35,389 nt of DNA from Flavobacterium sp. (lineage in GTDB: Bacteria > Bacteroidota > Bacteroidia > Flavobacteriales > Flavobacteriaceae): positions 1-35,389 of the forward strand of contig JAHEZJ010000044.1 in the NCBI GenBank assembly GCA_023251135.1, read 5' to 3'. Shown in pieces: positions 29,760 through 35,389 of the stretch. The position numbers were made by a program, and so were the translations under genes. How positions within the stretch are numbered: position 1 is the stretch's first letter; every line of letters begins with the position of its first letter. Below the pieces are notes generated by a model. It did no database searches, had not been told where the DNA came from, and worked only from the letters and a program-made list of their open reading frames with translations.

Positions 29760-32290
29760 AATGAAACTCTAAAGCTCATGTTTGGAGTTCTTTGCAGCGA
29801 GAAAGTTTCAACTTCTTCTATAGAATTTGTTAAAGAACTTACTCTGTAATACTCGCTGATTTCATTTTTTCTGTTTAGGATATTCAAAATAGACAAACCT
29901 AGTTTGTATTGAATTCCATTTGCGCTTTCCCACTTGTAAGTAGAGGAAATATTAACTTGTGAAAAAATATGCACATTGGTATTGTTGGGTTTGTTGTACA
30001 CCAATACAGGATCTGACAGATTAATTTGAGAAAGATCAGGAGAGGTTTTTGGTCTGCCGGAAGACCATTTTGTACCCAGTGCTATTTTGAAATTGTTCTT
30101 CTCGTAAATTCCCGCCCATGATACCGTATGCATTAACTCAAAATTGTTAGGGAAACTAGGAGGTTCAAAATTGGAGAAATAGTAATTATTATGATTATAA
30201 GTATAACTCAGCCAGGTCAGAAAGTGATTCATTTTTTTTTGAATCAACATTTCTGTTCCCAGAACCTCGTAGTCGCCAGTCATTCGAACAAATTCCAATT
30301 GGTTTTGAAAGCCCTGACTGGATGTTATAATTCCGGATACTTTTTTATAGAAATTTTCGATATCCAGTAGCCAGTCGTTCTTTTTGTAAAATAAATTTAA
30401 AGAGACTTGTTTACTCCTTTGAATAGGGATGGTGGTGTTATTGGAAACAATCCAGCGCCTTTTTTCGATGCCAAAATAATCTTTTTGTAAATCAATAATT
30501 TGCTGCGAATTTTGGCTTTTTAACTCAGCCAGCAATTCTAAATTTAAACTTTTGTTGATGCCGTAATTAAACTGAATGCGGGGCTCGATACTGTATTTTC
30601 TGAATTTTTCAATATAATTAATGCGTGTTCCTACCTTGAAATAGATTCTGGAAAGGGTATCGTTGTATTTTCCTTCTAAAATTAAAGCATGGGTTTTTAG
30701 CACATTTTTCACTTTGCGATAAAAATCTGGATTAGTTACTTGTTCTAAATTGGTAATGCCAATCTCATTGAACTGATAACCATCGCTAAAAGTAAATTTA
30801 GAATTAATAATATGGTTGTTCTCCAGATTAACTCCGTTATTATTAACGGTATTTTCCTGAATTACGAGCTGATCTCCAAAAGTAGTTTTTTGGTTAGCCA
30901 AAAGCTCGTAAGCAGAATTGTAAATATTGATTTTAGTTGTATTGTAGTTGTTCCAGTTTCTTTTCCATGACAAATTTCCACCATAATTTTGCTGGCGTAA
31001 AACATTGTTTTCCGATTTGTTCATATTGTACACAGTGGCACTTTGAAAAACTTCCAGATTATCTTTAATGGTAATTAAATCGAGTATGATTTGATCTTTA
31101 TCGCCTATTTTGTGCGCATATTTTAGTGTAGCATCATAAAAGTCAAATTTTTTATCACTGCGATAATCGATGTTTTGTTTGTCTGAAAAGTCTGTGATCG
31201 TAGTATTTTGAAATACTTTATTAAAATATTCTTTGTAGGTAGGTGTTTCTACAAAATCGGTAATCGATTTACGTGCCGAAATTTCGATAGAACTCTTTTT
31301 TGAGAGATTGTGCTTTGCATAAATATCGGCATTTATCATATTTATTCCTGCGCTAAAAGTGTTTTTTTCGGTTGTTTCAGGAGTAGAGGAAATGGCTACT
31401 ACACTAGATACACTCTCGCCGTAAAAGGCAGAGCTCCCGTTTTTATAAATAGAAATGGTATGTGCTAAATTGGGATTAAAAACGGATATTAAACCAAAGA
31501 AATGCCCGGTTTGAAACATTCGTATTCCATTCCACAAAAATAAATTCTGATCGTGCGTACCACCACGTACATTGATGCTGGATACGCTTTCGTCAAGACT
31601 GTTTACACCCGGAATTTGCTGCATGGTTTGTAAAGCATCAGGCTCTATAAGTCCGGGTAGAATACCAAATTTTTTAGGTTTAATTTCAAAGGATCCATCT
31701 GTGCTTTTTGAAATCCCTGAAGCTAAAATAGCACTGGCTTTAATTTCTTGAAGTTCTGTAATCTCAGGCTCTAATGTTATTTGCAGACAGTTTTTGGATG
31801 AGGAATTATTGACTACAATTTTTTTGGTTATAAAGCCAATATGACTGATTAGAAATGTGTTTTTTTGGTCTTTTTTAAACTCAAAATAGCCATTGGAATC
31901 GGTTGTAGTTTGAGTTTTGTTAAGCAGATTAACATTGGCGTTTTCAATAGGTTTTTTATGATCAGTAGAAAAAACATAACCACAAATCATTTGCGATTCA
32001 GTATCATTTTTATAAATATTAATGAATTGGTTTTCGATATTTTCAAATGACAGATTGGTTTTTTCTGTAAGATATTGTAGTTTCTGATCTAAAGTAAGGG
32101 CACTTTTAGGAGGGTTTAGTTGTAGGTTGGTAATATTGTCTTCCGTGTAATTAAAACTTACATGATGTTGTTTTTCTATAGCTGCAATGATTTTTTTAAA
32201 AGGCACAGGTTTTCCTTTGTCTTGAGCGAAGCCGTTCAGGACAAGGAAAAACATAAAAAACAAAAAATGAAATTGTTTGGGGAGAGACAT
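29756..32290 (-). CDS. FecA-like TonB-dependent outer-membrane receptor
   Basis: This is an 844-residue receptor. A signal peptide is at 1-22 (ending GFAQ). An STN/secretin-type signalling domain follows at about 25-92 (FKKIIAAIEKQHHVSFNYTED), then a carboxypeptidase-like beta domain near 97-175 (ICGYVFSTDHKKPIENANVNL). The plug at about 200-310 (QTMQQIPGVNSLDESVSSINVRG) and a long C-terminal barrel ending MSFRVSF complete it. The STN domain means it signals through FecR to the sigma factor when its ligand binds. No SusD partner is adjacent, so a siderophore, metal complex or other small ligand is more likely than a glycan (inference). It starts directly after the fecR stop. Confidence 0.9.
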   Translation of the reverse strand: MSLPKQFHFLFFMFFLVLNGFAQDKGKPVPFKKIIAAIEKQHHVSFNYTEDNITNLQLNPPKSALTLDQKLQYLTEKTNLSFENIENQFINIYKNDTESQMICGYVFSTDHKKPIENANVNLLNKTQTTTDSNGYFEFKKDQKNTFLISHIGFITKKIVVNNSSSKNCLQITLEPEITELQEIKASAILASGISKSTDGSFEIKPKKFGILPGLIEPDALQTMQQIPGVNSLDESVSSINVRGGTHDQNLFLWNGIRMFQTGHFFGLISVFNPNLAHTISIYKNGSSAFYGESVSSVVAISSTPETTEKNTFSAGINMINADIYAKHNLSKKSSIEISARKSITDFVETPTYKEYFNKVFQNTTITDFSDKQNIDYRSDKKFDFYDATLKYAHKIGDKDQIILDLITIKDNLEVFQSATVYNMNKSENNVLRQQNYGGNLSWKRNWNNYNTTKINIYNSAYELLANQKTTFGDQLVIQENTVNNNGVNLENNHIINSKFTFSDGYQFNEIGITNLEQVTNPDFYRKVKNVLKTHALILEGKYNDTLSRIYFKVGTRINYIEKFRKYSIEPRIQFNYGINKSLNLELLAELKSQNSQQIIDLQKDYFGIEKRRWIVSNNTTIPIQRSKQVSLNLFYKKNDWLLDIENFYKKVSGIITSSQGFQNQLEFVRMTGDYEVLGTEMLIQKKMNHFLTWLSYTYNHNNYYFSNFEPPSFPNNFELMHTVSWAGIYEKNNFKIALGTKWSSGRPKTSPDLSQINLSDPVLVYNKPNNTNVHIFSQVNISSTYKWESANGIQYKLGLSILNILNRKNEISEYYRVSSLTNSIEEVETFSLQRTPNMSFRVSF

Positions 32291-33190
32291 TTATTTTTCG
32301 TCAAAAATTATTTTATTTTTCGAGACTTTTTTAGCCTCTAAATGATAGGTTGTACTAATAATTTGTATTGCTGTGTTTAAATCCTTCGCAGGTAATTTTC
32401 CGGTGAATAAAGAGACCGTGTCCTTTGTGTTCAATTCAATTGTAATGTTATATTGCCTTTCAACCTCGTCTAATATCGCTCTGATATTTTCCTGGTAAAA
32501 AGATATTTGATTGTCAATCCACTCTGGTTTCAATGATCTTACGTTCAATTTTACTTGTTTGCCGTTTTCAAAATTAACACTTTGCCCGTGGGTTAGTACA
32601 ATTTGAGTATTTGCATAATTCACTTTTACGCGTCCTTCATAACAAACGACATCAAACTTGTTTTTTCTAACTTTAACGTTAAATTGAGTTCCCAGAACGG
32701 ATACTTTTCCCAGGCTGGTCTGTACTTCAAATCGTCGGCCTTTGGCAACTTTAAAATAGGCTTCTCCTTTTAATTCAAGATGTCTGTTATTGGCCCAGTT
32801 CCATTTTTTGTAACTTATTTCAGAACCGGAGTTTAGCACAACTTCAGAGTTATCAGGTAATGAAAAAGAGGTTTTCTCTCCAAAATTTGCGGTTTGAGTC
32901 TGAGGTACAAAAAGTTTCATAACAAACGTAATTCCGAGTGCTAACACAAATACAGCGGCAGCTTTAAAGATCCATTTTTTGTATAAAGGAATTACTTTTG
33001 GAGTCTCTTTTTTCTGATTGAGTATGTTAGACAACATCCTATTCTCATCAAAATCATCTACTTCCAAATGATCAGTATAATTCTTTATTTTTTGGTATTT
33101 TTCAAAATCGGGACTTGCTTCAAATTCAGCTAATTCATCCTGAGATAAATCATTGTTAAGCCATTTTGCTAATAAGCGATTTTTTTTCAT
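32291..33190 (-). CDS. FecR-family anti-sigma factor
   Basis: A 299-residue regulator. A cytoplasmic N-terminal part (residues 1-70, LLAKWLNNDLSQDELAEFE) binds the sigma factor. One transmembrane helix is near 71-91 (WIFKAAAVFVLALGITFVMKLF). The periplasmic FecR domain (about 98-205) holds FSLPDNSEVVLNSGSEISY and ELKGEAYFKVAKGRRFEVQT, and a C-terminal DUF4974-like domain near 225-299 holds FTGKLPAKDLNTAIQIIS. It relays the state of the TonB receptor to the ECF sigma factor. It lies 50 bases after the sigma gene and directly before the receptor gene. Confidence 0.92.
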   Translation of the reverse strand: MKKNRLLAKWLNNDLSQDELAEFEASPDFEKYQKIKNYTDHLEVDDFDENRMLSNILNQKKETPKVIPLYKKWIFKAAAVFVLALGITFVMKLFVPQTQTANFGEKTSFSLPDNSEVVLNSGSEISYKKWNWANNRHLELKGEAYFKVAKGRRFEVQTSLGKVSVLGTQFNVKVRKNKFDVVCYEGRVKVNYANTQIVLTHGQSVNFENGKQVKLNVRSLKPEWIDNQISFYQENIRAILDEVERQYNITIELNTKDTVSLFTGKLPAKDLNTAIQIISTTYHLEAKKVSKNKIIFDEK

Positions 33191-33228
33191 TACACTGGTA
33201 TTATGTTGTTAAAACAATTGAATCTAAA

Positions 33229-33240
33229 TTTACCCTACTT
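33229..33240. repeat. 12-bp arm flanking the sigma gene (downstream)
   Basis: TTTACCCTACTT (33229-33240) ends just outside the sigma stop codon. Its exact complement AAGTAGGGTAAA is at 33802-33813, beyond the other end of the gene. Confidence 0.65.
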
Positions 33241-33756
33241 CTATAAATCAATTTCTTTGCGTAAGCTTAGCAAAGCAAGATGAATACGTTTTTCAACAGC
33301 CTTCACGCTAATATTAAGTTCTAAGGCAATTTCGCTGTATTTTTTTCCGTCAATTCGATGCATTAGAAAAGCAATGCGTTGTTTTTCATTTAAATTTTCA
33401 ATGGCTTTCAAAAGCTTAGTTTGAAATTGTTTCTCCTCCAGAATATATTCCGGATTTTCATTTGTTTTATCTAAGCCAGTGAAGTTTTTCTCATACCTCA
33501 AAACAACTTTTTGATGCGCAATTGCATTGAGACTGCTGTTGTTTGCAATAGTATAGAGGTATGACTTTGCTTTTTCAAGAGGCACTGAAGCACAATTTTG
33601 CCAAAGTTTTACAAATGCTTCCTGGGCTAAATCTTCCGCCTGATCGATATTGCCAAATTTGTAAAAAAGAAAATTGCGAAGTGCTTTTACCTGACTTTTA
33701 AAAAAAGTCGAAAAGATTATTTCGTCGCAAGTATTTGATTGGTTTTTTTGTGACAT
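33241..33756 (-). CDS. ECF-type RNA polymerase sigma factor
   Basis: This 171-residue protein is a FecI-like ECF sigma factor. Region 2 (about 18-85) contains FYKFGNIDQAEDLAQEAFVK, with region 2.4-like helices after it. Region 4 (about 112-165) contains KQRIAFLMHRIDGKKYSEIA followed by LNISVKAVEKRIHLALLSL, the -35-binding helix-turn-helix. It should direct transcription of the fecR-receptor genes when the receptor signals. The -7 box TACTTTTG upstream suggests housekeeping transcription of the sigma gene itself. Confidence 0.93.
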   Translation of the reverse strand: MSQKNQSNTCDEIIFSTFFKSQVKALRNFLFYKFGNIDQAEDLAQEAFVKLWQNCASVPLEKAKSYLYTIANNSSLNAIAHQKVVLRYEKNFTGLDKTNENPEYILEEKQFQTKLLKAIENLNEKQRIAFLMHRIDGKKYSEIALELNISVKAVEKRIHLALLSLRKEIDL

Positions 33757-33779
33757 TTGGTTTTTCAGTTGTTACTTTG

Positions 33780-33787
33780 CAAAAGTA
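33780..33787 (-). promoter_or_regulatory. -7 box of the sigma gene
   Basis: TACTTTTG on the minus strand matches TAnnTTTG, 23 bases before the ATG. No TTG is found at the usual distance. Confidence 0.5.
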
Positions 33788-33801
33788 TTTGTTTTTGGTT
33801 T

Positions 33802-33813
33802 AAGTAGGGTAAA
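33802..33813. repeat. 12-bp arm flanking the sigma gene (upstream)
   Basis: AAGTAGGGTAAA is the exact complement of 33229-33240, so the two copies bracket the sigma gene in inverted orientation. Confidence 0.65.
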
Positions 33814-33934
33814 AGCAAAGCCGATTGTTTTATACAAACAGGAAGTGTTGTTTTCGTTTGATAATTAATGTTTTGTAGAATCAAATGAAAGGCCTTGGAG
33901 AGGATTTATTAAAAAACAGTTTCTTTAATTTTGT

Positions 33935-33942
33935 TACCTTTG
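33935..33942 (+). promoter_or_regulatory. -7 box of the repeat lipoprotein gene
   Basis: TACCTTTG matches TAnnTTTG exactly, 13 bases before the ATG, so the transcript would be almost leaderless. No TTG at -33. Confidence 0.5.
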
Positions 33943-33955
33943 TAAAAATATAAAT

Positions 33956-34975
33956 ATGTTCCCTTTGAAAAAATATTTATCAATAGTGATTTTCTTGTTC
34001 TTGCTGTCTTGTCAAAGCGAAATGGACGAGAAAGATAATAACGCGCAGGGAACAGTTACAAATGTTTCGCCTCTTACGACTTATTTGCAAAGGGTTGCAA
34101 TGGTTCAAACCGTGCAGGATAATGTAATCGACAGGTCTAGTTATTGTACGATCAAACTCCCTTATACGGTTACTGTTAACAATGCGAAAATCGCAATAAA
34201 TACTACTGCCGATTATAAAAAAGTAACAGACAATATAAATGCAAGTACGTACGATGATGATATTGTAAAAATAGACTTCCCCGTAATGATGGTGTACTAT
34301 AATTATATTGAAAAAAACATTCCGACTGAATCTGACTTCAATACTTTAATCGACTACTGGAATCTTCATCCTGATTTGTTATCCAAAATTAATGGACTAA
34401 ACATAAATTACCCTATAACGATTAATAGTTATAACAGCGCAAATCAAATTGCAAGTTCTGTTTCGATTGTTAGCGATCAGGCTTTTTTCAATTTTATAAA
34501 AAATTTGAATAGCAGTCAGTATATTTCATTAAAATATCCAATTACCATAGCAGATTACAACAATCAAACAAAATCGATTTCTAATAACTTAGAATTCGAA
34601 AACGCAATTAAATATGCCATTGACAATGCTCCTGAAAATAATATTGTAACACTTGATTTTTCACAAACCATAACAAAGGGGGCCTGGGTGATACCCTATT
34701 TTTTTGATGACTCAGAAAAGACATCCACTTATGTTGATTATTCATTTGTTTTTAAAAGTGACAAATCTGTAGTTGCTACTAAAGGAGGGGTGTCACAAAC
34801 GGGTCAATGGGAAAGTATAGTACAGAATGGAGTTAGAGAAGTTAAAATAGAGTTCAATTCAGAACCCTTAAGTAAATTGAATCGCAGCTGGAAGTTATTT
34901 GAGTTTAATAACTCTCAAATTCGATTACGTGATGTGAGTACTACTACCGATTATCTTTATTTGCAAAAACAATGA
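33956..34975 (+). CDS. Uncharacterised lipoprotein with four internal repeats
   Basis: This is a 339-residue lipoprotein (signal MFPLKKYLSIVIFLFLLSC, C19) that I do not recognise. The middle carries about four copies of a roughly 55-70-residue unit, each with a strand such as KLPYTVTVNN, DFPVMMVYYNY, NYPITINSYNS and KYPITIADYNN followed by a helix such as FFNFIKNLNS. The last 100 residues (GAWVIPYFFDDSEKTSTYVDYS through LYLQKQ) look like a lipocalin-like beta domain. It diverges from the sigma gene and may have its own promoter. A role at the cell surface is likely; nothing more can be said. Confidence 0.7.
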   Translation: MFPLKKYLSIVIFLFLLSCQSEMDEKDNNAQGTVTNVSPLTTYLQRVAMVQTVQDNVIDRSSYCTIKLPYTVTVNNAKIAINTTADYKKVTDNINASTYDDDIVKIDFPVMMVYYNYIEKNIPTESDFNTLIDYWNLHPDLLSKINGLNINYPITINSYNSANQIASSVSIVSDQAFFNFIKNLNSSQYISLKYPITIADYNNQTKSISNNLEFENAIKYAIDNAPENNIVTLDFSQTITKGAWVIPYFFDDSEKTSTYVDYSFVFKSDKSVVATKGGVSQTGQWESIVQNGVREVKIEFNSEPLSKLNRSWKLFEFNNSQIRLRDVSTTTDYLYLQKQ

Positions 34976-35033
34976 TGATCGCATGTACTCATATTGCAAA
35001 AGAAGTTATCGATAGTTTAAATTAAACACCTAC

Positions 35034-35102
35034 TTATATATAGTACCAACCCGACAGGTTTTGAAAACCTGTCGGGTTTATTTTTTCTCTACCTATATAT
35101 AA
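35034..35102 (+). terminator. Strong terminator nested in an inverted repeat
   Basis: AACCCGACAGGTTT (35048-35061) pairs perfectly with AAACCTGTCGGGTT (35065-35078), followed by TATTTTTTC. Outside it TTATATATAG (35034-35043) and CTATATATAA (35093-35102) are also perfect complements, giving a two-layered hairpin. Confidence 0.85.
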
Positions 35103-35145
35103 GAGTAGTTTTTGCCCAGCTAGACGAAAATATAATAAGAGCAGC

Positions 35146-35173
35146 CTTTGTCCGGCTGAGCGAAGTCGAAGCC
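35146..35173. repeat. 28-bp dispersed repeat, copy 2
   Basis: Identical over 28 bp to 5660-5687. It stands a few bases before the heptamer tract at 35180. Confidence 0.75.
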
Positions 35174-35179
35174 ATCAAG

Positions 35180-35305
35180 TTTGAAACTTGAAACTTGAAA
35201 CTTGAAACTTGAAACTTGGAATTTGGAATTTGGAATTTGAAATTTGGAATTTGAAATTTGGAATTTGAAATTTGGAATTTGGAATTTGAAATTTGGAATT
35301 TGAAA
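35180..35305. repeat. Heptamer tract, 18 units in phase
   Basis: The tract is 18 perfect-phase 7-bp units: TTTGAAA, four CTTGAAA, CTTGGAA, then alternating TTTGGAA and TTTGAAA. It is 126 bp long and ends five bases before the structured element at 35311. Confidence 0.95.
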
Positions 35306-35310
35306 TTTTT

Positions 35311-35389
35311 AGAAGCCCTCTCCCGCTATCCGTTACAATCTTTTGCTTTTTAAAGAAAAAAGCAAAAGGATTTCCACTTCTATCGGGGC
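35311..35389 (-). ncRNA. Structured RNA-like dispersed element, copy 2 (cut by window edge)
   Basis: On the minus strand this copy reads AGTGGAAATCC, CTTTTGCTTTT, AAAAGCAAAAG, ATTGTAACGGATAGCGGGA and GGGCTTCT, matching the order of 6811-6894. The stem at 35340-35350/35358-35368 is 11 bp and perfect; GCCC and GGGC could close the outside. Its 5' end lies at or beyond the window edge. Confidence 0.55.

Noticed and set aside
28575-33756. Polysaccharide utilisation locus
   Set aside because: An ECF/FecR/TonB set is present, but there is no SusD-like gene or glycoside hydrolase next to it.
35180-35305. CRISPR array
   Set aside because: The units are 7 bp with no spacers and no cas genes nearby.

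Overview
The window looks like a chromosomal segment of a Flavobacterium or a close relative (Bacteroidota). Four things point there. The DNA is AT-rich and starts lack Shine-Dalgarno sequences. Several promoters match the flavobacterial TTG-N17-23-TAnnTTTG form. There is a secreted protease with a type IX secretion C-terminal signal, and an ECF sigma/FecR/TonB-receptor set. The genus call is inference from family resemblance; no search was run.

Layout. (1) 1-5608, plus strand: a molybdenum cofactor and siroheme operon, with the moeA 3' end, a TauE/SafE anion exporter, mobA, cobA/SUMT, moaD, moaE, a moaC-moaB fusion and moaA. Two intergenic gaps in it are filled with heptamer-periodic repeats. 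(2) 5741-13279: a lysine/alanine-rich histone H1-like protein, a repeat-rich gap with a structured RNA-like element, a methyltransferase/endonuclease pair, an orphan NarL-type response regulator with a palindrome over its promoter, a DUF4202 protein, a META-domain lipoprotein, a DUF2130 coiled-coil protein and a second methyltransferase. (3) 13556-17239: a 1227-residue M43 metalloprotease with three PKD plus jelly-roll modules and a T9SS sorting domain. (4) 17319-21255: a redox island (aldo/keto reductase, MdaB-like quinone reductase, YgiN-like monooxygenase, MDR oxidoreductase) divergent from an AraC-type regulator, with a palindrome between them. (5) 21340-24462: a RES/Xre toxin-antitoxin pair, an NlpC/P60 peptidase and a thiolase. 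(6) 24646-24922: tRNA-Ser, tRNA-Pro and tRNA-Arg with a promoter and a terminator. (7) 25034-28356: a DUF3592 protein, a possible thioesterase, and an envelope cluster of YceI, mono-haem cytochrome c, DUF5777 barrel and OB-fold protein. (8) 28575-33756: a PF03640 lipoprotein, a FecA-like TonB receptor, FecR and an ECF sigma factor. (9) 33956-35389: an uncharacterised lipoprotein, a strong terminator, more heptamer repeats and a second copy of the structured element.

The least explained signal is in the gaps between genes. Four separate tracts, differing in sequence, all keep a strict 7-bp period, and one is organised into 98-bp (14 x 7) higher-order repeats. Two of these tracts abut two diverged copies of one structured element whose stem shows a compensatory base-pair change. 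Other dispersed inverted repeats also occur twice each. I see no CRISPR array, insertion sequence, prophage or rRNA.
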